From assembly GCF_016342705.1 (NCBI RefSeq), contig NZ_JAEINV010000014.1, positions 1 to 64,000 of the forward strand: a stretch of 64,000 nt of DNA, in the 5' to 3' direction. How positions within the stretch are numbered: the first letter of the stretch is position 1; each line of letters starts with the position of its first letter. Source of the stretch: Lutibacter sp. GTDB taxonomy: Bacteria; Bacteroidota; Bacteroidia; Flavobacteriales; Flavobacteriaceae. Under the pieces are notes generated by a model that had not been told where the DNA came from, did not search any database, and worked only from the letters and a program-made list of their open reading frames with translations. Of the stretch, positions 37,877 through 46,694 are shown in pieces. The position numbers were made by a program, and so were the translations under genes.

Positions 37877-38243
37877 TTTTTTTACACGTAGAAATTAATC
37901 TACTCTTTTTTCTTTCTACTTTATTTTGTTTCATTTATAAGTTTTTTAATTAAACATTCTTGCGAATCTATATTTGTAAATTATGTATCATTTAAACAAT
38001 CACTATTTTGATGGACTTCATAATTCATAAATCAAGTCTTTTTGCGATGTATATACCTTCATAAAGGTATTTACCCACCTATTTTATCAGATTTTAAAAA
38101 TTTCAATAGGTTTAAGTTATAGCCCATAAATTTATATTATCATCAATATTTTTCATATATTTAAGTGTATTTTAATGTATTCTCACATAAAAAGCCTTTT
38201 TAATGAATATATAGTTAAATATTTGTTAATAGGCATTTTCAAT
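37877..38243 (+). other. Long AT-rich intergenic region with an extra promoter-like box
   Basis: No gene longer than 15 codons was found. A TATATTTG at 37969-37976 fits the -7 consensus but lacks a TTTG at -33. A small hairpin (TACCTT-CATA-AAGGTA, near 38052) follows about 80 bases later. The region could hold a leader or small RNA, but nothing more can be supported. Confidence 0.35.
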
Positions 38244-38274
38244 TTTGTACACATCCAATGAAATCTTATATTTG
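38244..38274 (+). promoter_or_regulatory. Near-perfect Bacteroidota promoter
   Basis: TTTG (38244-38247), exactly 19 bases, then TATATTTG (38267-38274). This is the best match to the sigma-ABfr consensus in the window. It lies 45 bases upstream of a 36-codon ORF and 195 bases upstream of the secreted 109-residue protein gene. Confidence 0.75.
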
Positions 38275-38318
38275 TCTAACAAATAAAGATAATAGTTAAA
38301 CAATAAAAAAGAACACAT

Positions 38319-38429
38319 ATGAAAACAATGATTATACTTAACCAATCCGATAAAAAAAGATTATTACAATTAAGCATTACCTATACCCGAAGAGCGCAAT
38401 GGAATAACCAAAGAAGATATGAATATTAA
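38319..38429 (+). CDS. Small ORF of 36 codons, highly basic peptide
   Basis: An ATG 45 bases after a consensus promoter opens a 36-residue frame (MKTMIILNQSDKKRLL..., ending RRYEY). It contains many Arg/Lys/Gln/Asn residues and no TM helix. It is the first possible product of the transcript that also carries the secreted 109-residue protein gene 39 bases downstream. It could be a real small protein or a leader peptide. I do not recognise a family. Confidence 0.45.
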   Translation: MKTMIILNQSDKKRLLQLSITYTRRAQWNNQRRYEY

Positions 38430-38468
38430 TTAAGATCAATTTTTACAAAACCTTTAAAAACTAACAAG

Positions 38469-38798
38469 ATGAAAAAATTAAAATTAATAGCAGTAGCCCT
38501 TTTATTTGGGATGACAAGCATGTTTGCTTCAGAAAAAGTAGAAAAAACAACTACAGAAATTAGAAATCAAATTGTAAACTTATTTGATGATGCTAAATTT
38601 ATAGCAGAAAGTGATTTTAAGGTGAACTTCAGTTTTACGTTCAATGCCAACGGAGAAATTATTGTCTTAAATGTAGATTCTACAAGAGCAGATATTAAAG
38701 ATTACCTTCGAAAAAATGTAAATTACAAAAAATTAGACAATCCCGGGATTCCAAACGAGGTTTATACAATGCCCATAAAAGTGAAAGTAATTTCTTAA
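38469..38798 (+). CDS. Small secreted protein of unknown function
   Basis: The 109-residue protein has a clear signal peptide (MKKLKLIAVALLFGMTSMFA, cleavage after Ala20). The mature part of about 89 residues is alternately hydrophobic and charged (VNFSFTFNANGEIIVLNVD), followed by an end (YTMPIKVKVIS) that looks beta-rich, as in a small TonB-C-like or plug fold. Similar small secreted proteins are common in Flavobacteriaceae, but no function is known to me. It ends before a strong terminator. Confidence 0.8.
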   Translation: MKKLKLIAVALLFGMTSMFASEKVEKTTTEIRNQIVNLFDDAKFIAESDFKVNFSFTFNANGEIIVLNVDSTRADIKDYLRKNVNYKKLDNPGIPNEVYTMPIKVKVIS

Positions 38799-38818
38799 AA
38801 AGAGAAACAGTCACCATT

Positions 38819-38848
38819 AAAAACTCAGACACAAACGTCTGAGTTTTT
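38819..38848. terminator. Terminator, bidirectional
   Basis: The stem AAACTCAGAC/GTCTGAGTTT with a six-base loop is followed by T6. The A-run on the left lets it also stop the minus-strand polysaccharide operon, whose last gene ends at 38909. Confidence 0.85.
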
Positions 38849-38908
38849 TGTTGCTCCTATATTTCATTATTTGTAATGCCTTTAAAATCTCTCATCTTTT
38901 AAAGAATT

Positions 38909-40291
38909 TTAAGTACCTCTAAAAAACAAAACAGTACTAATGGTTTTAACAATAATTTTAAAATCCATCAACAAATTTCGTTCTTTAATATAATACAAAT
39001 CATACATTAACTTATCCTGCTGATCTTTAACAGTACTTGCGTACGGATGCATAACTTGTGCCCAACCCGTTAATCCTGGCTTAATCACATGGCGCATCGC
39101 ATAGTATGGAAGATCCTGCTCTAACTGTTGTACAAACTCAGGTCGTTCTGGCCTCGGACCTATTAAACTCATGTCTCCTTTTAATACGTTTATAAACTGA
39201 GGAATTTCATCAATTCTTGATTTTCGCAATAACCTACCAAATTTTGTCACACGCATGTCATTCTTTTTTGCCCAAACCGCGCCATGCTCCTCAGCATTTG
39301 TAACCATAGAGCGAAATTTTATAATTTTAAACTCCTTCCCTCTTTTCCCCACACGATTTTGCGTATAAAATAAGCCTCCCCAATTCCCTGCTAAATTTCC
39401 TAAAACCACAAACGGTACTAAAAAAACAAGGGTCACAATCCCCAAAAGTGAAATACCTATATCTAAAATTCTATGAAAGGACATGTATACATTATTCTCT
39501 TGGCTTTTACTAAAAGTAAAATAACTATAAAAATTATGCGTCAGCTTATTCTCTGATACTCTAAAAGTTTCATTTTCAATAAAGCTGTCTACACTTTTTA
39601 TATTCAAACCTTTTTCAAAAATTGCAATCAGCTGATTGTTAATTTTTTTGGTAATTAACGCACTATTGGTAGAGGATACAATAATTTCATTAATCGCATA
39701 TTCCTTCACTAACTCTGCAATATTTGCGTGTTGTATGTCTATAAATTTTAACGTGTCGTTTTTTATATTTTCATCAGACACGTAACATTTAATCATATTA
39801 ATTTCTTGATGTTGCTCACAGGCTAGTATTTTTTCAATTTCTGCTTCCTCTGCAATAATCAAAATATTTTTTAAAAACCGTGGTGAAAAAATAAATTGAA
39901 TATAAATAAACCTATTGCATAAAATTGAGATTAAAATAACTCCAAAAAAATAGAGGATTTGCAGCCTATTTTGTGGAAGTAATGGTGAATAATAGGGTGT
40001 AAATACATAAAAGATAGTTGCAAAAAGTACGGTAAGCACTGTACTTCTTAAGGTTAAATACTTATCACTCGCTACTTTTAAATTGTACATTTCAAATATT
40101 TCACCAAAAAAAAGCACATAAATACTCAATGAAATACTCCAAGTAAGAATTTGTGGATTCTTAAAATTAAAGTATTGATATTCTGTGACTAAGCTAATTA
40201 CATAAAAGCTTAAAATTGGTAATAATACATCTAACAAACGTAAATATAATTTACGCTCAGAGAGGGAGAAATGTATTTTTGTATTTGGCAT
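38909..40291 (-). CDS. Undecaprenyl-phosphate sugar phosphotransferase (WcaJ-like)
   Basis: This polyprenyl glycosylphosphotransferase starts the assembly of a repeat unit by placing a sugar-1-phosphate on undecaprenyl phosphate. The 460 residues contain four N-terminal TM helices, a CoA-binding/Rossmann-like middle part and a fifth TM helix before the catalytic domain. Its signatures are KIIKFRSMVTNAE, RKSRIDEIPQFINVLKGDMS and IGPRPERPEF. The sugar (usually glucose or GalNAc type) cannot be told. Being last in a long minus-strand locus is normal for the initiating enzyme. Confidence 0.93.
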   Translation of the reverse strand: MPNTKIHFSLSERKLYLRLLDVLLPILSFYVISLVTEYQYFNFKNPQILTWSISLSIYVLFFGEIFEMYNLKVASDKYLTLRSTVLTVLFATIFYVFTPYYSPLLPQNRLQILYFFGVILISILCNRFIYIQFIFSPRFLKNILIIAEEAEIEKILACEQHQEINMIKCYVSDENIKNDTLKFIDIQHANIAELVKEYAINEIIVSSTNSALITKKINNQLIAIFEKGLNIKSVDSFIENETFRVSENKLTHNFYSYFTFSKSQENNVYMSFHRILDIGISLLGIVTLVFLVPFVVLGNLAGNWGGLFYTQNRVGKRGKEFKIIKFRSMVTNAEEHGAVWAKKNDMRVTKFGRLLRKSRIDEIPQFINVLKGDMSLIGPRPERPEFVQQLEQDLPYYAMRHVIKPGLTGWAQVMHPYASTVKDQQDKLMYDLYYIKERNLLMDFKIIVKTISTVLFFRGT

Positions 40292-40322
40292 TTAATGTTA
40301 ATGAATTACTAGCAAAAAATAA

Positions 40323-41066
40323 TTATTTCAGTATCTTTTTTAGAATTAGAATAACCATTAATTTTAATGATTTTAACAGTTTAATATTTTCAAATTTACG
40401 ATAAACTATCCAATTATATTTTAATAAAAAAAATTTATTACTAGAAACAGAATTCCTTCTTTTTGTGTAATACGCCAAAGGGATATCGATTCCTACAGCA
40501 GGAACTCCTTTTTTTGTAATTGACAACCACAATGCCCAATCTTGCCTTTTCAATAGCGCTGGAAAATAAACTTTTCCTAAAGATGTAACGGAATACATAG
40601 CCGTTAAACAACCTATATAATTATTGGTCAATAAATCATTATAGCTAACTAAAGGCTTCGCTTTTTGTATGTTAATAAATTCATTCGCTTCATTTACAAT
40701 GGAATACCCCGTGAATGAAAAGGACAAACGACCTTCAATCATAGTTTTTGTTTGAATTGCCAATTTATTTTCATCCCAATAATCATCACTATCTAAAAAA
40801 GCAATAAAACTCCCAGATGCCTTTTCAATTCCTGTATTTCTACAAATTGCCGGACCTGAATTAATTGATAATTTAATTAATTTAATACGTGCATCCTCCG
40901 CACTAAACTTCTCAATAATTTCAACGGAGTTATCTGTAGAACCATCATCAATAATTAATAATTCCCAATTTTTATACGTCTGCTGTAACACACTTTCTAT
41001 ACTGCGCGAAATATATTTATCGGCATTAAAATTGGGTGTTATAATGGAAACTAAGGGATCATTCAT
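40323..41066 (-). CDS. Glycosyltransferase family 2
   Basis: This 247-residue GT-A enzyme adds one sugar to the growing lipid-linked unit. The start VSIITPNFNADKYISRSIES and the segment ELLIIDDGSTDNSVEI bind the nucleotide, and FLDSDDYW is the metal-binding DxD. A short C-terminal basic helix may contact the membrane. It lies three bases after the CapK-like gene. Sugar specificity is unknown. Confidence 0.9.
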   Translation of the reverse strand: MNDPLVSIITPNFNADKYISRSIESVLQQTYKNWELLIIDDGSTDNSVEIIEKFSAEDARIKLIKLSINSGPAICRNTGIEKASGSFIAFLDSDDYWDENKLAIQTKTMIEGRLSFSFTGYSIVNEANEFINIQKAKPLVSYNDLLTNNYIGCLTAMYSVTSLGKVYFPALLKRQDWALWLSITKKGVPAVGIDIPLAYYTKRRNSVSSNKFFLLKYNWIVYRKFENIKLLKSLKLMVILILKKILK

Positions 41067-41069
41067 AGC

Positions 41070-42353
41070 TTAAATGGTTGAAATAAAACTTTCTTGCTTT
41101 TTTAAATTTGCCGAAATAACCTGCTTACTTTTAATTTCAACATGCATATCATTTTTAAAATAACTTGTTATTTCTTTTTTAACAAGTGCCAATTGAAGGT
41201 CTGTCAACGCCTGCTCAATTAAAAATAGTAAAGTTCCTTTGGTATGCTGTTGCACCTGATAATTTAAATACAATTGCTGCTGTTGCCCCAAATTTTTAAA
41301 AATATAGTAAAAATACAAACTTGGATACTGTTCTTCAATACCATGCACCACTTTCCCAATTCTGCCTGTAACCTCTTTCAGTATCGTATGTTGCATACCA
41401 CAAGTACAGTGCTCGGAAGCATCACCTAATGCTATATAATCCCCTAATTGATAACGTAGAATTGGAAATGATGTTTGTTGCAAATTTGTCACCAAAATTT
41501 CATTGTTAATTGCCTCCACAAGCACACCTTCCATATTGATATGCATACTTCCTTTTGGGCATTCAAAAGCAATAATTCCAGATTCGGCTGCACCATATTC
41601 GTTGATCATTTTTAAACCAAACGCTTTTTCTATTTCATGCTGATAGGCTGGAAACACTTTTTCTGAAGTCCCTTTAATCATTTTTAATTGGGTGGGCTTT
41701 TCCAACTGCCATTGGTTATATAGTTTAGCCACTTCATATATCATAGAGGAATAGCCGTGCATAAATGAAACTTTTTTTAATTTTGGAATCATTCTTTTTA
41801 AGGAATTTTCTTGGTAACTAAAAATTCTAAACCTATTTTGCAAGGCGTCTAAAATACCGTATTTCAATTTTGAAAATACCGAAAACTGAAATCCCCAAAA
41901 ATATAAATTTCGTTCCCATGGCTGTACATCATACCATGAATACCCTCTAAAAATACTAGCTCTATTAAAAGAATCGGCATGTTCATCTTTCCAAAATGTT
42001 AAAGAACTTCCTGAAGTACCGGAAGTAGATGCTTTAAATTTTTTGTTCCCTTTTTTGAACGTATGAATTTCAGTGGCGTATTGAATCAATTCTTGCTTTG
42101 AAACGATGGGTAGTTTTTTAATATCCTCTAACGATTCGATATCACTTGGTTTCAATCCAATAGCATCGAACGCAGTTTTATAGTAGGATGAATGGTGGTA
42201 AGAAAACGCTACCAATTCTTGCAATTTCAACAATTGATACGCCTTGAGCTTTTCTAAAGACCAGTGCTCAGACTCCTTCAAAAACAAATAATTTTTTGTT
42301 AATGATGGATTTCTAAAGTTTTGTCCTATTTTAAAAATTAATTTATAACTCAT
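41070..42353 (-). CDS. CapK/PaaK-like adenylate-forming protein
   Basis: This member of the phenylacetate-CoA ligase-like superfamily appears in capsule loci as CapK. The phosphate-binding loop ASTSGTSGSSLTFWKD and the segments NEYGAAESGIIAFEC and LRYQLGDYI (motif near the adenylate) are intact. In polysaccharide loci such enzymes are thought to activate an acid or amino acid that decorates a sugar; this is inference. I chose the ATG at 42353, which overlaps the upstream stop by four bases (ATGA), rather than the in-frame start at 42374. This gives 427 residues. Confidence 0.85.
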   Translation of the reverse strand: MSYKLIFKIGQNFRNPSLTKNYLFLKESEHWSLEKLKAYQLLKLQELVAFSYHHSSYYKTAFDAIGLKPSDIESLEDIKKLPIVSKQELIQYATEIHTFKKGNKKFKASTSGTSGSSLTFWKDEHADSFNRASIFRGYSWYDVQPWERNLYFWGFQFSVFSKLKYGILDALQNRFRIFSYQENSLKRMIPKLKKVSFMHGYSSMIYEVAKLYNQWQLEKPTQLKMIKGTSEKVFPAYQHEIEKAFGLKMINEYGAAESGIIAFECPKGSMHINMEGVLVEAINNEILVTNLQQTSFPILRYQLGDYIALGDASEHCTCGMQHTILKEVTGRIGKVVHGIEEQYPSLYFYYIFKNLGQQQQLYLNYQVQQHTKGTLLFLIEQALTDLQLALVKKEITSYFKNDMHVEIKSKQVISANLKKQESFISTI

Positions 42354-43375
42354 TTCTGCACTACTTTTAGCCACATTTTCAGCACTTCTCTTTCATCAAA
42401 CAATTCCACTTGTTTTCTAGCATTCTTTGCGATATTCAAACCTTCCAAAGGATTTTCCAATATGCTTCTTATAACTTCCGCCATTTCTACAGCATTATTT
42501 TTAGCCACCAATTTTCCAGTGTTCCCATCCGCTATGAGATATGAAATGCCCCCCACGTTTGTTGAAATTACAGGTAAACCCAATGCCATCGCTTCAATTA
42601 CACTTACGGGCATATTATCAAAATTACTCGTATTTATAAAAATATCATAGTTTTTAGATTTCTGAATCCAATCCTCTTTACTTAATCCTCCAGTAAATTC
42701 AATCGCGGCTGCTACATTTTTAAATTTTGCAAATTCCATGACTTCTTGTAAGGAGCCATCTTTATCAGGCCCCACCATACACAAGGTAGCATTGGGAAAG
42801 CTCTTCTTTAATTCAACAAGCACTGCTACTGCCATTGTTGGATTGTAAATTTTATCAAAAGCACGCACCCATAATACCTTGGGAGCAAATGTAGTTCTTT
42901 CTGTAACTGCATAGGCATCTATGGCAATGGCATTGGGAATTACCATGGTAGGAAAGCCCGCTTTTGAAAATACTTCCAACAAATAGTGAGAAGGTGAAAC
43001 ATTGATCACCGAATTTTTAAAAATACAAGCAGCTAAAAAAGGATTTTTTTGAAGTCGCTGCGGTAAGTTTCCCCCATGTAAAATAGGAATGTATTTTATT
43101 TGAAATACCCTTGCTAGCTGTGAAATAATAAAAGCATAATAAAAATTGTTGGTACTATACGTATCTATTAAGATATAGGAGGCCTTGTAATTTTTTAGGA
43201 CGCCCCAACACATATCCAAGAGTCTAATTATCCTATTTTTTTTATTGGAAAATACCAGCATATGAAAACCCGCACCTGCTAATGCAATAGATAGTTGTTG
43301 AATAGTGGTTGGATTTCCTTCTGATAGATTATTCCCTATGTATACAATTTTCTTCAAGTTCTTCTTCTTTATCAA
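42350..43375 (-). CDS. Glycosyltransferase family 4
   Basis: This GT-B enzyme has 341 residues. The start (KKIVYIGNNLSEGNPTTIQQLS) resembles the GT4 N-terminal fold. The C-terminal nucleotide-sugar site shows FINTSNFDNMPVSVIEAMALGLPVIS and an E-x7-E type pattern. The start is TTG at 43375 inside the end of the polymerase gene (47-base overlap); a second TTG at 43357 would begin MKKIVYIG and is also plausible. Confidence 0.87.
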   Translation of the reverse strand: MIKKKNLKKIVYIGNNLSEGNPTTIQQLSIALAGAGFHMLVFSNKKNRIIRLLDMCWGVLKNYKASYILIDTYSTNNFYYAFIISQLARVFQIKYIPILHGGNLPQRLQKNPFLAACIFKNSVINVSPSHYLLEVFSKAGFPTMVIPNAIAIDAYAVTERTTFAPKVLWVRAFDKIYNPTMAVAVLVELKKSFPNATLCMVGPDKDGSLQEVMEFAKFKNVAAAIEFTGGLSKEDWIQKSKNYDIFINTSNFDNMPVSVIEAMALGLPVISTNVGGISYLIADGNTGKLVAKNNAVEMAEVIRSILENPLEGLNIAKNARKQVELFDEREVLKMWLKVVQK

Positions 43376-44681
43376 TGATCATCACACTCAATCCATAAAT
43401 AAATGCAGGAAATGCAATCCTCATGGCTGAATGATTGATGGTTAAAAACCAAAATATTAAAAACGCACTTAAAAATGCGCGTGCAAACATGGGTTGCTTT
43501 AGAATGGTACGCATAGGAATAATTACCAAAAGAAATAAAATGAACAAACCAATCATCCCATGCTCTCCTAAAAGACGACTCACTTCATTATGAGAAGCTG
43601 CCACAATATCCGATTCTTCCATTCTTTTATATTTAGAACCTCCAACCCCAATACCAAAGAAAGGATGTTCAAAAAAAGCTTCCAATTCACTTTCAAATAA
43701 ATCCACTCTTCCCGTACTAATATCTTCCTTCACTACCCCAGCCGCATTTTTGTTCTGATATCTATTGGTTAACATCCCACCCGTTAAATCAGAAGAATAG
43801 ATCCAAGTTCCCACTATAAATAAAAACCCGAATCCAACATATTTAAAAAAGCTATAGAATTTGTCTTCTTTTGATAAAATATAGAAAAATAGAAAGGCTA
43901 CAAAAGCCGCAAAAGCAGTCATCATCCCTCCTCGTGATAAGGTTATTAAACCTCTAAATACCAAATACATCAATAATAATACATCCAAGGTAAATAGATA
44001 CAAAAACCTTTTATTTGAAAACAAATGCACGGCCGCAATAAAAACACCCAAGCCTAAAATGGTCGCTACCTGATTAGGTCCAAACCCACCAGAAGTATCA
44101 AAATTTGCACCCCCTCCAAATGCAATTTCCTTTAAATTGGGAGTTTTAAAAAATAAATAACTCAACATAGATACAATGGGTAAACACATCACAAACAAGG
44201 CGTTTAACAGTGTTGCTACTTTTATTTTTCTTCCGTAAAAATAAATAGCCGATACGCCTAATAAAACAGGGCCACTTAAATTAAAAGCCACTGCCTTACG
44301 TATAGATTCCGTAAAAGGAATGTCTACAAATGCAATGCCAATCAATAATAATAAGATATAGATCAGGTAACTTACGGACACATGATGTCGTTTATCCTCC
44401 ACCAGCAACCCTACAAATAAAAAAAGTAATACGGTATATTTTGGTAGTTCATGAAATATCATGCCGCCAGACATTCTAAACAGCACTTCTCCCCCCACCA
44501 AATAAGCACTCCAAAACATGGCTTCATCATGCTTGTTTTTTGTTTTATAAATAACAATTAAGCCAATAAATAAAAGCAGCGTAGAGTAAATTTTACTAAA
44601 GGAACCTATTAACAATAATACACCCAATCCCAAATGCAGCAATGTAAATAGTAACCTTGTATATTTTGAAAAATTATACAC
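43329..44681 (-). CDS. O-antigen ligase/polymerase family membrane protein (Wzy-like)
   Basis: This 450-residue membrane protein has about 11-12 TM helices and one large periplasmic loop (about residues 310-370). The loop contains RVDLFESELEAFFEHPFFGIGVGGSKYK, a pattern typical of the Wzy_C domain, followed by the conserved SHNEVSRLLGEHGMIG. It should either polymerise repeat units (Wzy) or ligate them (WaaL-like); the sequence does not decide. The start is GTG at 44681, overlapping the previous stop by eight bases. Confidence 0.9.
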   Translation of the reverse strand: MYNFSKYTRLLFTLLHLGLGVLLLIGSFSKIYSTLLLFIGLIVIYKTKNKHDEAMFWSAYLVGGEVLFRMSGGMIFHELPKYTVLLFLFVGLLVEDKRHHVSVSYLIYILLLLIGIAFVDIPFTESIRKAVAFNLSGPVLLGVSAIYFYGRKIKVATLLNALFVMCLPIVSMLSYLFFKTPNLKEIAFGGGANFDTSGGFGPNQVATILGLGVFIAAVHLFSNKRFLYLFTLDVLLLMYLVFRGLITLSRGGMMTAFAAFVAFLFFYILSKEDKFYSFFKYVGFGFLFIVGTWIYSSDLTGGMLTNRYQNKNAAGVVKEDISTGRVDLFESELEAFFEHPFFGIGVGGSKYKRMEESDIVAASHNEVSRLLGEHGMIGLFILFLLVIIPMRTILKQPMFARAFLSAFLIFWFLTINHSAMRIAFPAFIYGLSVMIIDKEEELEENCIHRE

Positions 44682-45759
44682 GCTGATAGATTTTAATTAA
44701 TTCCTCCATATAGGCCGCTTTTGAAAAATACGTAGTGACAAATATATGCAATGCTCCCCCAAGTTGTAGGCTGATTGGTTTGTTATTTATCAAAAATAAG
44801 ATTGCTCCACTCAACGCTTGATGGTTTTCAGGAGCCACCAACACCCCTGTTTCATTCGGAACAATCACTTGAGGAATCGCTCCAACAGCAGTTGCAACTA
44901 CTGGTAAAGAAGTCAATCCATATTCCAATAAACTCACCGGTAACCCTTCCGATTTTGATGCTAATACGCCTATCGTCGTTTGTTTTAAAATTTGGTAGGT
45001 ATCCGAGCAATTTCCATAGATAAATACTGCATCTTGTAGCCCTTCTTTTTGAATCCATTCTTTTAATGTGGAAGCATAGCTATCATTTAAATCCGTTCCT
45101 ACTAAATGTAGTGTCCAATCTGGAAAATGTACGTGCACTATTTTAAACGCTTTTACTAAATTAAAATGATCTTTTTGAGGGCGTAAATTGGCTAAACATA
45201 GGATTCGTTTTCCATCACCTCCCTTTAAAATAGTTTTCTTTTTTATAGTGGTATTTAAATGGGCAAAATTAACCAAATAGGTGCTATAAGCACTATGCAA
45301 ATGACGCTTAGCCCAATCCAATAATAAGGCATTCACCGCAATACTGCTTTTAAAAAAGTAAGAACATATTTTTAGTGCTAAACGCTTTCTTTCTGCCAAC
45401 AATTCACTATTTCCATAATGATCGTGCCAAATAATTTGAACCGATGGTTTCAGGAGTTTTACCAATACCGCGCTAAAAAATGAAGAGGAATGCGCATGAA
45501 TGGTTGTAATTTCATGGTGAACTATATAAACCCGCAACCTCCATAGGGCTTTCAAATCCAGTGTTCCTTTTTTATGTAAAAACAAATATCCTACACCTTC
45601 CGAAATATTATTTTTTAAAGCCCCTTCCACACGCGTAGTACAAATATGAGAAGCTATACCTAACTCATATAAGCCATTCGCAATATTTACAGCCATCATT
45701 TCAGCTCCACCTGGCGTTAAAGAATCTATAATTTGTAGGACTTTTATGTGTTTGTTCAT
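44674..45759 (-). CDS. Glycosyltransferase family 4
   Basis: This GT-B enzyme shows the N-terminal KVLQIIDSLTPGGAEMMAVN motif, the middle ILCLANLRPQKDHFNLVKAF and the C-terminal SKSEGLPVSLLEYGLTSLPVV donor site. An in-frame open stretch extends to 45873, but those 38 residues (with HPKGEL and MKRVKLDD) derive from decayed palindromic repeats. The ATG at 45759 (MNKHIKV) gives 361 residues, normal for GT4, so I place the start there. The upstream repeat arrays separate it from the next glycosyltransferase. Confidence 0.87.
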   Translation of the reverse strand: MNKHIKVLQIIDSLTPGGAEMMAVNIANGLYELGIASHICTTRVEGALKNNISEGVGYLFLHKKGTLDLKALWRLRVYIVHHEITTIHAHSSSFFSAVLVKLLKPSVQIIWHDHYGNSELLAERKRLALKICSYFFKSSIAVNALLLDWAKRHLHSAYSTYLVNFAHLNTTIKKKTILKGGDGKRILCLANLRPQKDHFNLVKAFKIVHVHFPDWTLHLVGTDLNDSYASTLKEWIQKEGLQDAVFIYGNCSDTYQILKQTTIGVLASKSEGLPVSLLEYGLTSLPVVATAVGAIPQVIVPNETGVLVAPENHQALSGAILFLINNKPISLQLGGALHIFVTTYFSKAAYMEELIKIYQRV

Positions 45760-45773
45760 ATCATTTAATTCAC

Positions 45774-46375
45774 CCTTCGGATGTCTGTTTAAATCCGTCA
45801 TCTCAGCCCTGAGGTTAGATTCGTCATGCTGATTGACGTTCTGCTTCGCATCATCAAGCTTAACTCGTTTCAATAGCTCATCTTCATTCCGTTATGCTGA
45901 TCTCGTTTCAATAGCTCATCTTCATTCCGTCATGCTGAACTTGTTTCAGCATCTCATTCTTGTACTCCAAACCACCAGACCCTGAACTAAATTCAGGGTG
46001 ACGCTTGTTTTCGTCATGCTGAACTTGTTTCAGCATCTCATCGTTCATTCCGTCATGCTGAACTTGTTTCAGCACCCCATCCTTGTACTCCAAACCACCA
46101 GACCCTAAACTAAATTCAAGGTGACAGTTCATTGCGCTATGTCCAGAGTCGTCATGCTGAACTCGTTTCAATAGCTCATCTTCATTCCGTCATGCTGAAC
46201 TTGTTTCAGCATCTCATCCTTGTGTTCTAAATCATCAGACGCATAAACAAGTTCAAGGTGACAGTTCATTGCGCGATGTCCAGAGTCGTCATGCTGAACT
46301 TGTTTCAGCATCTCATCCTTGTGTTCTAAATCACCAGACCCTGAACTAAATTCAGGGTGACGATTGGTTATAACT
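45774..46375. repeat. Palindromic repeat array, family 1 (left of the GIY-YIG gene)
   Basis: This is an array of two 19-base hairpin modules: TGCTGAACTTGTTTCAGCA and CCCTGAACTAAATTCAGGG. Both have seven-base arms, five-base loops and the shared inner arms CTGAA/TTCAG. They are joined by 9- or about 22-base linkers. Copies between 45774 and 45900 are decayed. Read on the minus strand the array encodes HPEFSSGS and MLKQVQHD-like peptides (an open frame at 45908-46171), which I do not regard as a gene. Confidence 0.92.
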
Positions 46376-46385
46376 TATTATAATT

Positions 46386-46676
46386 TTATAAACTCAAATC
46401 GTCATACAAATCTAATAAATTTGGGTTTTTTTTCTTTATTAAATTCCACTTCCAATCCTTGTGCCACCTTTTTAACTGTTTTTCCCTTTCAATAGCTATT
46501 TCTATATCGCTAAACACTTCAAAATATAATAAATCCCAAACATTATATTTTTTTGTGAAGGTTGAACCTATCCCTTTTTTATGATTTTCAATTCTTTCTA
46601 TCAAATTTGAAGTTACTCCAATATATAAAGTGGTTCTTTTTTCATTGCTTAATATATAAATGTAACTTTCTTTCAT
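46386..46676 (-). CDS. Stand-alone GIY-YIG nuclease (UPF0213-like)
   Basis: The 96-residue protein is a single GIY-YIG domain. The two Tyr motifs are YIYILSN and LYIGVT, the catalytic Arg is in NLIERIENH and the metal-binding Glu is in AIEREKQLKRWHKDWK. It lacks a DNA-binding domain. The gene lies inside a gap between two arrays of the family 1 palindromes, with only about 10-20 bases on either side. Its role is unknown; a link to movement or repair of the repeats is my inference. It is unrelated to polysaccharide synthesis. Confidence 0.88.
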   Translation of the reverse strand: MKESYIYILSNEKRTTLYIGVTSNLIERIENHKKGIGSTFTKKYNVWDLLYFEVFSDIEIAIEREKQLKRWHKDWKWNLIKKKNPNLLDLYDDLSL

Positions 46677-46694
46677 CTATTTTTTTCCAATAAC

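Noticed and set aside
45908-46171. An 87-codon frame on the minus strand
   Set aside because: It lies wholly within the family 1 repeats and ends without any non-repeat sequence.
46386-46676. A group I intron homing nuclease
   Set aside because: No intron core and no interrupted gene surround it; the flanks are palindromic repeats.
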